64,000 nt of DNA from Methylobacter sp. S3L5C (GCF_022788635.1 NZ_CP076024.1:2976001-3040000), one strand, 5' to 3'; shown: positions 38,533 to 47,497, counted from the stretch's first letter. A program made the numbers and translations. The notes: a model not told the origin generated them from the letters alone.

Positions 38533-39530
38533 GTGGATATGTTTTTTCCGGCACTTGCCTTTCTGCTTTATGCTTGTAGCAGCAAGGCACCTGTCGTCAA
38601 GTACGATAACACTATGATATACCAAACCATGATTCAACCGCGAACGGTTCCATGGCAAAATATCTATAACTCGAAGGCTCGCTCCGGCATATTCCAAAAA
38701 CCAGTCGAACTAGAACCTGCAGTAGAATTCTGATGTAAAACCTATGCGACATGGCATCGTTCGGAAATCGCAATTCACGACGACCGTTATCTGGATGTGA
38801 TATACGAAGTGATGGTATTGCCCGGCTATGTCGATGAAAGTCTGACCAGCGAGCAAAAGGAAATGATCAAGCAACGCTGTGATTTTTGGAAAGTCCAATT
38901 GTTCGTTTTAGAGAGTAAATTTCGCTACCACGCACCGTTAAATCCTATTGACAGGCAAATAATCGCTAAATTGCAAAGTAGCGGCAGACAACTTAACAGC
39001 GCATTGAACGGCGCTGCCGAGCGGGTGCGTTCCCAACGTGGTACCCGCGAACGTTTCATACATGGACTCGAGATCAGTCGCCGCTATGATGGGCCATTTA
39101 GAAAAATATTCCGTGATGCCAGCTTACCGGAAGATTTGGCCTACCTGCCACATGTCGAATCCTCGTTTCAACCGGCAGCCAAATCCTCCGCCGGTGCCAT
39201 GGGCATGTGGCAATTTACCAAAGGCGCAGCGAAAACTTTCATGCCCGGCGGGAGAGTGGATCTATGCCTTGATCCTTTTCTTCAGCCATCGGTGCAGCCA
39301 ATTACCTGAGTTACGCCTATAGTAAACTGGGTGACTGGCCAGCAGCGATTACCTCCTACAACCACGGTATCGGCGGCATGAAACGTGCACAAAATCAAGT
39401 CGGTCGGGATTTTGCTCACATCGTAAAGCTGTATGACGGCCCGGCGTTCGGTTTTGCCTCCCGAAACTATTATGCCCAATTTTTAGCGGCACGTGAAATT
39501 GCCAGCAACCCGATGCAATATTTTCCGTAA
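38533..39530 (+). pseudogene. MltD-like lytic transglycosylase, decayed
   Basis: Three pieces of one gene. The N-terminus has a lipoprotein-type leader (LAFLLYACSS). After an in-frame TGA at 38731-38733 the frame continues with a helical region (IIAKLQSSGRQLNSALNGAA) and the catalytic SLT core: the active Glu in LPHVESSFQP and the GAMGMWQFTKGAAKTF motif. A one-base frameshift near 39270 moves the rest to another frame, where AANYLSYAYSKLGDWPAAIT, YNHGIGGMKRA and GFASRNYYAQFLAA complete the domain. Such enzymes cleave peptidoglycan in the periplasm. With one stop and one frameshift, this copy is unlikely to be functional unless the sequence contains errors. Confidence 0.7.
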
Positions 39531-40201
39531 GGCGCGTAATACGAAAATATCTAAAGATAAGCGTTTGTATACGGGGATCGTGTATTACCATTTTCTTACA
39601 GTGGTATTGGCTATATTAATCAACTGTTTGCCTAATCTCGCAATATAATTTAGCGAGATAAAGAAAGATCTGTCCTTCCATATATTGGGTGTTTTACACT
39701 ACATATTTGATGATAACTGGTTGCTTTTCACCTTTTATACTGAAATGATTATTACCAATCATATCTTACTGATTGAATTATATAAATTTTCAGTTATTGG
39801 CCTATAAATTGCTAAAAATATGTAGAACGTCTTAATAAACGTAGTCTTGCAAAAATTGACTTCATCAATATCCGAGGTAACAATGATGAATAAAAATAGA
39901 TCGGCGTCTTATGGAGTTTTATGCTTTTTTTTAAAAAAATAATGTAGGGATTACTTTATGAAATACACACATCAAATGACGATATCTATTTTTGTTCGAT
40001 CAGTTCTAATAACTGATCGAAATGCCGTGGCTAAATCGACGGATGTCGCTGATACACTCTGACAGAATGACTAGTGCATAGAGAATCCGGTATAAAACAA
40101 ACTACGGTCTAAGCAGGAAAACCAAGCTGCACGGCCTTTTCGGCAGCGTTATGTCGGATTTAATTTTTGAAAAATACCGCCGATGCGGAATGGAGATTTC
40201 A
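39531..40201. other. Intergenic region with a 10-bp palindrome
   Basis: No gene is supported in these 670 bp. A perfect inverted repeat TCGATCAGTT-CTAAT-AACTGATCGA lies at 39996-40020, and a weaker CTCGC...GCGAG pair at 39637-39657. Neither has a following T-run. The palindrome may be an operator for the downstream exported-protein genes or part of a lost element. Confidence 0.4.
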
Positions 40202-40624
40202 ATGAAACAAATCACAGCAGTATTTATGGTCATTGCCTTAATCGGCCTAATGACGGGCAATCCTGTATGGGCGCATGGTGGTGGGGGTGGTCATTATGGC
40301 GGTGGTTATGGTGGAGGCGGTCATTATGGCGGTGGTCACTATTATGGTCATGGCTATTATAACGGCTACTATTATGGGGGGCTCGGCTTGGGACTGGGTC
40401 TAGGGTATGGTCTGGGCTATTATGGGAATCCTTATTATGTCTATCCCCCCGCTGTGATCGCTGTGCCGACAGCACCGCCGGTTTATATCCAACAAGCCCC
40501 TCCGGTAGTCCAACAAAATCCATCCGGTTACTGGTATTACTGTAACAACCCACAAGGTTATTACCCTTCTATCAAGGAGTGCCTCGGCGGTTGGCAACAA
40601 GTAGCACCAATACTGCCACGCTAA
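40202..40624 (+). CDS. Exported Gly/Tyr-rich protein
   Basis: The start is the ATG at 40202 (GGAGATTTCA upstream). Signal peptide ends in NPVWA, then a low-complexity GGGGGHYGGGYGGGG stretch and repeated GLGLGLGYGLGYY, a Pro/Val-rich linker, and a conserved C-terminal YWYYCNNPQGYYPSIKECLG with two cysteines. That C-terminal block is shared by many small exported proteins of methylotrophs and burkholderia-like bacteria, function unknown. It is encoded 16 bp upstream of a glycine-zipper lipoprotein, so the two probably act together at the envelope. Confidence 0.7.
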   Translation: MKQITAVFMVIALIGLMTGNPVWAHGGGGGHYGGGYGGGGHYGGGHYYGHGYYNGYYYGGLGLGLGLGYGLGYYGNPYYVYPPAVIAVPTAPPVYIQQAPPVVQQNPSGYWYYCNNPQGYYPSIKECLGGWQQVAPILPR

Positions 40625-40640
40625 GCAAAGGAGAATTAAT

Positions 40641-41228
40641 ATGTCACGTTTTATTATGGTAATTTCTATCACAATCATACTGGCAGTAACGGGTTGTGTC
40701 AGCATGCCCAGTGGCCCTAGCGTTATGGTACTGCCTGGCTCAGGAATGTCTTTTGAACGGTTTAGTACTGACAATTCTGTCTGTCAGCAATTCGCCTCTT
40801 TTCAGGTAGGCGGTACTACTGCCAATCAGGCGCAAATGAGTAGCGGCTTTACTAGCGCCGCAGTCGGGACAGCTGTCGGGGCGGCTGCTGGCGCTGCCAT
40901 AGGTGCAGCTAGCGGCAATGCAGCCGCCGGCGCTGCTATAGGCAGTGGCACCGGCTTAATTGGCGGTAGTATGGTCGGAGTAGGGAAGGCCAGTAGCTCC
41001 TATTACGAGGCTCAACAGCGCTACGATACCGCTTATATACAGTGCATGTACGCCAAAGGCCATCAAGTTCCGGTATCTGGGCAGTTCTCAGGGGCAATAC
41101 CAAAAGAAGTAATTGTTTTACCGCCACCTACTTTATCTGGTCCATCCTCATCCGAGGATATTCCACCCCCGCCATCCGGCTCACCACCACCAGCGCCACA
41201 CAATAGTATTGTCGGAGTTATGCATTGA
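40641..41228 (+). CDS. Glycine-zipper lipoprotein
   Basis: A 195-residue lipoprotein: leader with lipobox VTGC (Cys19), then a soluble part, an AVGTAVGAAAGAAIGAASGN glycine-zipper helix that can pack in membranes, and a CMYAKGHQVP segment, ending in a Pro-rich tail. It has a good ribosome-binding site (AAAGGAG, 8 nt). Together with the preceding Gly-rich protein gene it forms a small envelope operon. The precise role is unknown; similar proteins belong to OmpA-like or YMGG-type families. Confidence 0.7.
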   Translation: MSRFIMVISITIILAVTGCVSMPSGPSVMVLPGSGMSFERFSTDNSVCQQFASFQVGGTTANQAQMSSGFTSAAVGTAVGAAAGAAIGAASGNAAAGAAIGSGTGLIGGSMVGVGKASSSYYEAQQRYDTAYIQCMYAKGHQVPVSGQFSGAIPKEVIVLPPPTLSGPSSSEDIPPPPSGSPPPAPHNSIVGVMH

Positions 41229-41440
41229 CAAATAGACACACATATTGCGCTGCTGGTAATAATACCTCCCCTCCGCCAAAATTCAAACTGCTCTTACATG
41301 AATCCTATCATTTTCTACGGCTTAAAAGTTTGTAAATACGGTAAAAGTAATAGCGAATAATAAGAAGATTCTGAACAAGTGCATCGAAGCTAATTTTTTA
41401 ATAACTAATTTCCATGCATTTTATTGAGGTATATACGATC

Positions 41441-41709
41441 AATACTTCGGATAGTTTTTATCAGATCACAGTCCGTAGAAAGTTAACTAATTAAAAAATA
41501 TAGAGTTTAACTTTTTAAGTGATATTTTTAAAGTTCTTTAAAATAACAATACTTCGGACAGTTTTGATTTGATTAAAAAATAGTCTGGAAGCCTCCAACA
41601 TGTGAAGATGTAGTCAACGACGATAACAGCCCAACACGCCAAAGGCTTCCATGCACTTAATAGAACCCATTCTGCAGCAAATGTCCAGCGTAGCAAAACC
41701 ACAACGTAA
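41441..41709. repeat. Relic of an IS (terminal repeats and N-terminal transposase stub)
   Basis: AATACTTCGGATAGTT (41441-41456) and AATACTTCGGACAGTT (41548-41563) are two direct copies of an element terminus. The second is followed by a leader and a start ATG giving MHLIEPILQQMSSVAKPQR, cut at once by an IS3 end. The same terminus and leader recur in inverted orientation at about 55640-55815 and as a 93-bp mini-element at 62674-62766, so this is a dispersed, decayed IS family. Confidence 0.6.
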
Positions 41710-41715
41710 GTGAAA

Positions 41716-41755
41716 TGGTTTAATTAAACAGGACACTTCTACAATACCTTCGCCA
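41716..41755. mobile_element. Left end of an IS3-family element
   Basis: AATGGTTTAATTAAACAGGA followed by CACTTCT at 41716-41740 is complementary, with a few mismatches, to the IS3 right end near 47153-47179 (AGTGTCCGGTTTTACTTGAC). The same end occurs near 10231. The interior of the element is disrupted by the IS4-type element and the intron. Confidence 0.5.
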
Positions 41756-41775
41756 ATTGGTATGAGTGATTTATA

Positions 41776-43314
41776 CTCGATGTTCAAGTTTTTAAATTCT
41801 TTACATTCTTATTTTTGGCAAATCATCCAGCGGCACGGTACTGTAGCGAAGTCGTGGGTTCCAGTCGGCCTAAATCTCTGCCAACCATATGCTTGCCGGA
41901 AGGCATTAACTGAAAAATATCGTCAACAAGTACAGCCAATTCTTTAAGTTTCTCTGCTGGATTCTGGTGCTCCAGCAATGTTTTGATAAATTCGAGCAGC
42001 ACATCCATTTGAGACTTTCTTTGCAGGCTACCTACGGTATACGCGGGCAGTTTGTTTTCTATACGGGCCATCTGCTCTGGGTGAAGGAGAAGGCAATGGT
42101 CAAGCAACAGACTCAGAATCAGGCCACGGCTTGATCCCTCTTCATCCAATTGTTTGGCCTCACGCCCCCATCCTTCATAAAGCTTCCAGTCCTCAAAGAA
42201 AACCTCTACAAGCCATCTCAATGTGTAGGCTTGAATAATATCCATGGTGCGCCACGTCATATTGGTGGCCACTAAATAGCGGTAATCGCTTTCGCCTTCA
42301 TATTTCAGGGCAACGACTAAGCGTTTCTTGCCATGCGCAAGCACTTTTAATCGAGCACTGCTCACGGTCGCTTTAACCTCTTCACCGCCACGCACCCGCA
42401 AAGTCACTTCTACGCCGTTGTTGATGGTATTGAAATAGTCCTTCAAATTCCTTTTCTTGCTTCGATATTCAATGATCTGGTTCTCGCGTAACTGGCTGAT
42501 AACTTGGTTAATATCAAATATCCGTGAAGCGGTATCCATAAAACCCGCTTCGCCGTACAAGGCATCAGCCAACACGGCTTTGATTTTGATATCACCATGG
42601 GCATCCTTAAAAGCTTGCAGCAGTCGTAAAGCAAGTTGCGTTTTTGTTGGATACCGACTATCGCGCATAGGCTGAACAGGGCGATCTTTTTTCGCCATGC
42701 CCGCTTTTTTCAAGCGTTTATCTTCCTTACTCCATGCCGTTAGCGCCGGATCAGGCCTGTAAAAAGCAAAGCCTACCGGAAGCGTGACGGTCTGCGTCAC
42801 CAGCAATAATAAAACCACCGTCTGTCCGTTGACATAGCCCCCTGAAACCTTGTGTTTTTGCTTATGAACGCCATAAATTCGCTTGGTTCGCTTTGAGCGT
42901 GCCCGATCCGATTCATCGAGGACCAGTACACCTTCTGTAATCCCGTGCCGTTTCAAAACCAATGTCACACTCGCCAAAAGCAAATAATCCCAGGCTACTT
43001 TTGCTTCGCGAAACATCCACGAAAGTGCGGCAATCTTGCGTTCTCCCAAGCTCGCACGCTCGAACTTCGCCCAGCACACCGAATTGGTCAGTAATATTCC
43101 CGTCAAACAAAATCCCAACCAAATCTTTTGTAGTGGCGTCAGTTTAGCGGTGGGCTTTAGCTTTCTCAGAGCCGCATCTAAATCGGTGACAAAAGTTTTT
43201 ATAAACTGCGCAGGCTCGTTCATCAACATATTGTTGAAATACGTCCAATTCTAGCACTGATTGGCTTACCCGTTTTCCTGCTGTTTTTCTAAGCTAAAAA
43301 ACTTGAACATTGAG
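41776..43314. mobile_element. IS4-superfamily element
   Basis: A 1.5-kb element bounded by inverted repeats CTCGATGTTCAAGTTTTT on the left (41776-41793) and, complemented, CTCAATGTTCAAGTTTTTT on the right (ending 43314), carrying one transposase gene. Similar end sequences without a gene occur near 33514 and 63638. Confidence 0.7.
41823..43229 (-). CDS. IS4-superfamily transposase
   Basis: A 468-residue transposase with the DDE positions LVLDESDRARSKR (first Asp), KAVLADALYGE (second) and the YREK signature YTLRWLVEVFFEDWK (Y-2-R-3-E-6-K), which defines the IS4 superfamily. An insertion domain lies between the second Asp and the YREK box. The frame is intact. It sits inside the left part of the nested IS3/intron complex and is probably responsible for loss of the intron's 5' region. 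Confidence 0.85.
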   Translation of the reverse strand: MLMNEPAQFIKTFVTDLDAALRKLKPTAKLTPLQKIWLGFCLTGILLTNSVCWAKFERASLGERKIAALSWMFREAKVAWDYLLLASVTLVLKRHGITEGVLVLDESDRARSKRTKRIYGVHKQKHKVSGGYVNGQTVVLLLLVTQTVTLPVGFAFYRPDPALTAWSKEDKRLKKAGMAKKDRPVQPMRDSRYPTKTQLALRLLQAFKDAHGDIKIKAVLADALYGEAGFMDTASRIFDINQVISQLRENQIIEYRSKKRNLKDYFNTINNGVEVTLRVRGGEEVKATVSSARLKVLAHGKKRLVVALKYEGESDYRYLVATNMTWRTMDIIQAYTLRWLVEVFFEDWKLYEGWGREAKQLDEEGSSRGLILSLLLDHCLLLHPEQMARIENKLPAYTVGSLQRKSQMDVLLEFIKTLLEHQNPAEKLKELAVLVDDIFQLMPSGKHMVGRDLGRLEPTTSLQYRAAG

Positions 43315-44083
43315 TGATCAGACTTTGTAATACTCAAAATTCTACCAGAATAGTGCTTGATCTTTATCTTATTATTTGCGTATCTAACTGTAACTTATAG
43401 ATTAATTACATTTGCGGTAGCAGTATTAGTGTGGGACGCCTATTTATCTGTCAAAGCCAATAAAGGCTCTGCAGGTATTGATGGGCAAACAATGGAGGAT
43501 TTTGAGTCTGAATTGAAAAACAATTTGTATAAAATCTGGAATCGACTGTCATCAGGAAGTTATTTCCCTCCACCCGTAAGGCGTGTAGAGATTCCGAAGT
43601 CTAATGGTCAGGTACGGCCACTAGGAATACCAACCATTTCGGACAGAATTGCACAAATGGTCATTAAGAAACGTTTGGAACCCCTTGTGGAACCTTACTT
43701 TCACCCTGATTCGTATGGGTATCGTCCGGGAAAATCAGCGCTTGACGCCATAGCGAAAGCCCGTGAGCGGTGCTGGAGAGATGACTGGGTTTTAGATATG
43801 GATATTAAAGGATTCTTTGATGCTTTAGATCATGCATTAGTATTGAGAGGCGTATCAAAATTTACTCAGTGTAAATGGACACTGCTTTACATCGAACGTT
43901 GGTTAAAAGCCGATGTCATTCTCCCAAATGGTGAGCTATTGCAACGTACGCAAGGCACTCCACAATGGGGCGTGATCACGCCATAGACACAAAAGATAAC
44001 TTTGAATTTGAACGGCAGATAGAATTCAGTCGTTCAAATTTACCAGTTGACATGAGACGTAAAAGGTAATAAATATATGTCTC

Positions 44084-44413
44084 ATGACGCGATCCTCAAA
44101 TACCGACAAAACCCACCGGCTGAATGCCGCATTCAACTTGCTGGCACAGGACTGCCCCTTGGCCGAAGCTGCCGAAGCATTGACCCAACAGTTTGGCTTG
44201 TCTCGCCGACAGGCATACCGATATCTTCAGGAAGCGCAGGGAATCGATGCGCCAGTCTTGGTCGCTTCACCCTCTATTCCGATCACCATCAAAATACCTG
44301 CGGATGTCGTGGAGCGGCTTCGGTCGCATGCTCAAACCAGCGGTATGGCTATTGGCGAGATTGTGGCACATGCCATCGTCAGTTTTCTCGACAAGTTGCA
44401 CCGCCATGGCTAA
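44084..44413 (+). CDS. Small putative DNA-binding protein of the recombinase element
   Basis: A 109-residue protein. The N-terminal half has a helix-turn-helix-like pattern (AEAAEALTQQFGLSRRQAYR), and the C-terminal half a ribbon or helix motif (ITIKIPADVVERLRSHAQTS) that may form a dimerising DNA-binding domain. It lies upstream of the recombinase gene, and may regulate it or act as a directionality factor; that is inference from position. The next small frame overlaps its end. Confidence 0.55.
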   Translation: MTRSSNTDKTHRLNAAFNLLAQDCPLAEAAEALTQQFGLSRRQAYRYLQEAQGIDAPVLVASPSIPITIKIPADVVERLRSHAQTSGMAIGEIVAHAIVSFLDKLHRHG

Positions 44414-44681
44414 TCGCCATCGGCGAAGTCATGATATTGAGTTGGAATTTGCTTTTGATCGTCTGCATGTCACAAAACTGGAGCAGGTCTTTGCCATCCT
44501 GGTTCCGAACCAGGAACGTCGAATTGATGAATCCACAGGACTAAAAGGAGAAAGCCATGAAAATAGCCGCCATCTACGCCCGTGTCTCTTCGGATCAACA
44601 GAAAGAGGAGAAGACCATAGCCAGCCAGACGGCGGCGCTGATAGAATTTTCCCGCCAAGAAAATTACCAAGTACCGGATGA
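44406..44681 (+). CDS. Small ORF between regulator and recombinase
   Basis: The ATG at 44406 overlaps the end of the preceding gene and the frame begins MANRHRRSHDIELEFAFDRL, which looks like real coding sequence (about the first 45 residues). From 44557 on it runs in another frame inside the recombinase gene, so the C-terminal part is probably a shadow or the two genes overlap strongly. Unknown function; likely coupled to the upstream gene. Confidence 0.4.
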   Translation: MANRHRRSHDIELEFAFDRLHVTKLEQVFAILVPNQERRIDESTGLKGESHENSRHLRPCLFGSTERGEDHSQPDGGADRIFPPRKLPSTG

Positions 44682-46224
44682 ATGGGTTTTCGAAGATGAA
44701 GGTTATAGTGGGGCCAATTTAATCAGGCCAGGGCTTGAGCGAATAAGAGATTTAGCCGCAGAAGGTCAAATCCAAGCGGTTTTGGCGCTGTCACCTGATC
44801 GGTTGAGCCGGAAATACGCCTATCAGGTCTTGCTGATTGAGGAATTAGCCCGTCATGGCGTCGATATGGTCTTCATCAAAGCGCCGCATTCAGGTACCCC
44901 AGAAGATCAATTGCTGTTACAGTTTCAAGGTATGATTGCTGAATACGAGCGGGCGCAAATTTTGGAACGCTCACGGCGTGGCAAGCGTCATCGGGCAAAA
45001 CAAGGTAAAGTCAGCGTATTAAGTGGTGCGCCCTATGGTTATCGCTATATCCGTAAGACCGAGGAAACGGCAGCCTACTACGAAATTATCGAAACCGAAG
45101 CAGATGTGGTGCGTAAGGTGTTCAATCTCTACACAGTTGAAGGACTGAGCATTGGTGCGATTACTCGCCAGTTAACTGAATTAGGTTTGCCAACCCGTAA
45201 ACAAAAGGCCCGTTGGGAACGTTCTGTTATATGGGCAATGCTGCGTAATCCTGCCTACCAAGGCCGCGCCTGTTTTGGTAAAACGGGTATGGCGGCACGT
45301 CAACGCATTACCCGACCACTACGTTTACGCGGCGGTTTTGCAGAATCAAACAGTGCTAGCCATGAGTGTCCACGCACCGAATGGTTAGAGATTCCTGTAC
45401 CCGCTTTAATCAGTGAAGAAACATTTGCCATGGCTCAGGAAAATTTGGAATACAACAAACAGCATGGGCCACGACGTACCATTGAGCCCAGTATTCTCCA
45501 GGGAATGGTGCATTGTCGTCAGTGTAGCTATGCGCTCTATCGAAGCTCGACACGTACGTCAGCACGTAAAATTTACTATTATCGTTGTTCCGGATCCGAT
45601 GCCTATCGTCATGGTGGGAAAGCCATCTGTGATCAAAAACCCATTCGTCAGGATTTACTCGATCAGCTGGTTTGGACTGAAATTCTCCGCCTACTGGAGG
45701 ATCCGACACTCATCCAGAACGAGCTAAATCGCCGACTGGAAGCCGCCCGTGATTCCAGTCCAACCAAACGTCGGCAGGAAACGCTGAACCGCGATTTGAT
45801 TCGGGTGCGTAAAAGCATGGAGCGATTATTAACGGCCTACCAGGAAGAACTGCTGACGCTTGACGAACTTCGCGTCAGAATGCCGCCATTGCGGCAACGA
45901 GAACAAACGATACAGGCAGAACTTCAAGCGATCAATCACCAAACAGCGGATCGTGCGGCGTATTTACAGCTTGCCGAAACCCTCACAGCGTTTCTGGAAC
46001 GCTTGCGCTCAAACGCCGATACCCTCGACATTGGTCAACGCCAACGAATTATGAGACTGCTGGTCAAAGAGGTGATTGTGGGAAAAGATTTGATCACAAT
46101 TAAACATTCGATACCAAGACAGGTTACGCCGACGGGAGGCAATCCGCAATCGTCGAAACCGCCTACACAGCACAATACGACTCAGATCGATAAAAGTTAT
46201 CCTTTGTGTAAGGGGCGTGGCTAG
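44557..46224 (+). CDS. Large serine recombinase (site-specific integrase)
   Basis: A 555-residue large serine recombinase. The resolvase domain holds the nucleophile Ser in AIYARVSSDQQ (near residue 11), LALSPDRLSRK, and MIAEYERAQILERSRRGKRH. The recombinase DNA-binding domain follows (APYGYRYI, LYTVEGLSIGAIT, NPAYQGRACFGKTG), then a zinc ribbon (HCRQCSYALY...CDQKP) and a long coiled-coil near residues 390-480. RBS AAAGGAG precedes the ATG. The stop codon (46222-46224) lies outside the element: the last codons read through the attachment core into target DNA, so the chromosomal C-terminus differs from that encoded by the circular form. Confidence 0.9.
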   Translation: MKIAAIYARVSSDQQKEEKTIASQTAALIEFSRQENYQVPDEWVFEDEGYSGANLIRPGLERIRDLAAEGQIQAVLALSPDRLSRKYAYQVLLIEELARHGVDMVFIKAPHSGTPEDQLLLQFQGMIAEYERAQILERSRRGKRHRAKQGKVSVLSGAPYGYRYIRKTEETAAYYEIIETEADVVRKVFNLYTVEGLSIGAITRQLTELGLPTRKQKARWERSVIWAMLRNPAYQGRACFGKTGMAARQRITRPLRLRGGFAESNSASHECPRTEWLEIPVPALISEETFAMAQENLEYNKQHGPRRTIEPSILQGMVHCRQCSYALYRSSTRTSARKIYYYRCSGSDAYRHGGKAICDQKPIRQDLLDQLVWTEILRLLEDPTLIQNELNRRLEAARDSSPTKRRQETLNRDLIRVRKSMERLLTAYQEELLTLDELRVRMPPLRQREQTIQAELQAINHQTADRAAYLQLAETLTAFLERLRSNADTLDIGQRQRIMRLLVKEVIVGKDLITIKHSIPRQVTPTGGNPQSSKPPTQHNTTQIDKSYPLCKGRG

Positions 46225-46885
46225 TCCGTTACTGGCAAATATATTTCTTCATCTTGGCTTTGATCAATGGATGCACAAAGAATTTCCCTGCATTCATTTT
46301 GAAAGATATGCTGACGATATTGTAGTGCATTGTCGCAGTCAGAAGCAGCTGGAATATATTGAAAGTAAAATAAAAGTACGATTTACTCAATGTAAACTTG
46401 AGCTTTGCCCAGAGAAAACCAAGATTGTTTATTGCAAGGATACTAACCGTAATGGGGATTATCCAATTCAGAGCTTTGATTTTCTGGGTTACACATTCAG
46501 ACCAAGAAGTAGTCGGAGCCGTGATGGTAGGTTTTTCGTTAGTTTTTCACCTGCTGTAAGTCGTAAAGCGTTAAAAGCGATGCGGCTTAAGGTAAAAGAG
46601 CATCCTGTGGTTGAACGATGCTTTAGTAACAGTGTTGAGGAACTAGCCATAGCGATTAATCCGATGATTCAAGGCTGGATAAATTATTATAGTCGTTTCA
46701 GGAAATCAGCAATGTCGACTATTTATGATTATATCAATGGTAAAATCATAAAATGGGCGAGACGAAAATTCAAGCAATTGAAAAGTCGAAAATGGCGCTC
46801 TGGTGAATGGTTGCGAAAATTGTACTTAGAAAATCCATTGTTGTTTGCACATTGGCGAGTTTGGAATTGGATGGCTAAATAACAA

Positions 46886-46961
46886 GAGCCGTATGAGTCG
46901 AGAGGCTCACGTACGGTTCTGTGAGAAACTGAAGGGGGCAGTTCCCTTCGGTTTACTCGAC
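46886..46961 (+). ncRNA. Group II intron domains V and VI (3' end of the intron)
   Basis: Four bases after the maturase stop comes a 34-nt hairpin of domain V type: GAGCCGTATG at 46886-46895 pairs with CACGTACGGTTC (46908-46919) around a GAGAG-type loop. The GGGGGCAGTTCCC stem of domain VI follows, and the intron appears to end at ...TTTACTCGAC (46961). Directly downstream the IS3 transposase frame resumes (PTERFFRSLKHE). The 5' half of the intron RNA is missing, so splicing is not expected. Confidence 0.8.
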
Positions 46962-47179
46962 CGCCGACCGAGCGGTTTTTTCGAAGCTTAAAACATGAGC
47001 AACTAAACTACGAAAAATTCAAGACTAAAGAGGCGGCAAAGCTGAGTATTATTGATTATTTGGCGTTTTATAATGGCAAACGATTGCATTCAACATTAGG
47101 CTACCAATCCCCGCTGGAATTTGAACGGGAATTTTACAAGAAGACTGCTTAAGAAAGTGTCCGGTTTTACTTGACCATT
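46962..47179 (+). mobile_element. IS3-family transposase C-terminus and right end
   Basis: The frame PTERFFRSLKHEQLNYEKFK continues with an FYNGKRLHSTLGYQSPLEFE block and ends in a TAA at 47150-47152. This is the C-terminus of an IS3-family OrfB, including the Glu of the DDE triad. It is followed by the IR GTGTCCGGTTTTACTTGACC to about 47179. The missing 5' part was replaced by the intron and the IS4-type element. The left end is at 41716. Confidence 0.75.
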
Positions 47180-47283
47180 ACACATAAGGAGTCATGGCTA
47201 TCCGTGTTTTCAGAGGTAGATCGCTATTTTAATCCTATCAAAGCCAAATTCTCTGTCAATTATTTAGGAAAGATGTCTAGTGT
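47180..47283. repeat. Terminal relic of the IS5-type element
   Basis: About 100 bp (TAAGGAGTCATGGCTATCCG to the end AGGAAAGATGTCTA) match, in reverse orientation, the left end of the IS5 element at 54329-54424. It sits directly against the mtfA fragment. Confidence 0.6.
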
Positions 47284-47284
47284 T

Positions 47285-47497
47285 GCTTATGAAAGTCTGG
47301 TGCAACAAGTCGGGCATCACCATCACCCCGTTATTGGCTCTTATGCAGCAACCAGTCCAGCCGAGTTTTTTGCGGTAATCAGCGAATATTTTTTCTGCGC
47401 GCCGGAAATTTTGCAGTCGCATTTTGCTGAAGTTTATCAACAACTACAACTTTATTACCGGCAAGATCCGTTACTGCGGCAACATCCTGTTTGCTGA
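47285..47497 (+). pseudogene. mtfA: mtfA C-terminal fragment
   Basis: In-frame codons from about 47290 encode YAATSPAEFFAVISEYFFCA and EVYQQLQLYYRQDPLL, the C-terminal region of the M90 peptidase MtfA, including the Glu-containing EFFAVISEYFF helix. The catalytic HExxH part and everything N-terminal is absent and replaced by IS-end sequence. It is a truncated relic, not a functional enzyme. Confidence 0.7.

Larger units (their letters stand above)
43967..46219. mobile_element. Serine-recombinase element inserted in the intron RT gene
   Basis: The element carries a recombinase and two small genes and is flanked by direct repeats GGGGCGTG at 43967-43974 and 46212-46219, the expected crossover core for a large serine recombinase. 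Removing one repeat plus the element (2245 bp) restores the reverse-transcriptase frame. The target is the codons for the conserved QGGV motif of group II intron reverse transcriptases. Confidence 0.8.
43357..46882 (+). pseudogene. Group II intron reverse transcriptase/maturase, interrupted
   Basis: The 5' half (43357-43986) carries KANKGSAGIDGQTMEDFESE, VRRVEIPKSNGQVRPLGIPT, DRIAQMVIK, DSYGYRPGKSALDA and VLDMDIKGFFDALDH, ending at GTPQWGV. The 3' half (46220-46882) starts at SPLLANIFLHLGF and has the catalytic YADDIVVHCR, then LSFFLGYTF-like FDFLGYTFRP, and the maturase X domain with NPMIQGWINYYSRF. The break falls inside the conserved PQGGVISPLL motif. The two halves rejoin in frame (QWGVASPLL) if one 8-bp repeat and the recombinase element are removed. 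No endonuclease domain follows, as in small class-C/D type proteins. The 5' end of the intron is missing. Confidence 0.85.

Noticed and set aside
44077-44544. 155-codon frame starting MSHDAILKYRQ
   Set aside because: It is the shadow of the small regulator gene at 44084 in another frame.
47171-47497. A single intact 108-codon gene
   Set aside because: Its first third is IS-end sequence in a chance frame; only the last 70 codons have homology, to MtfA.
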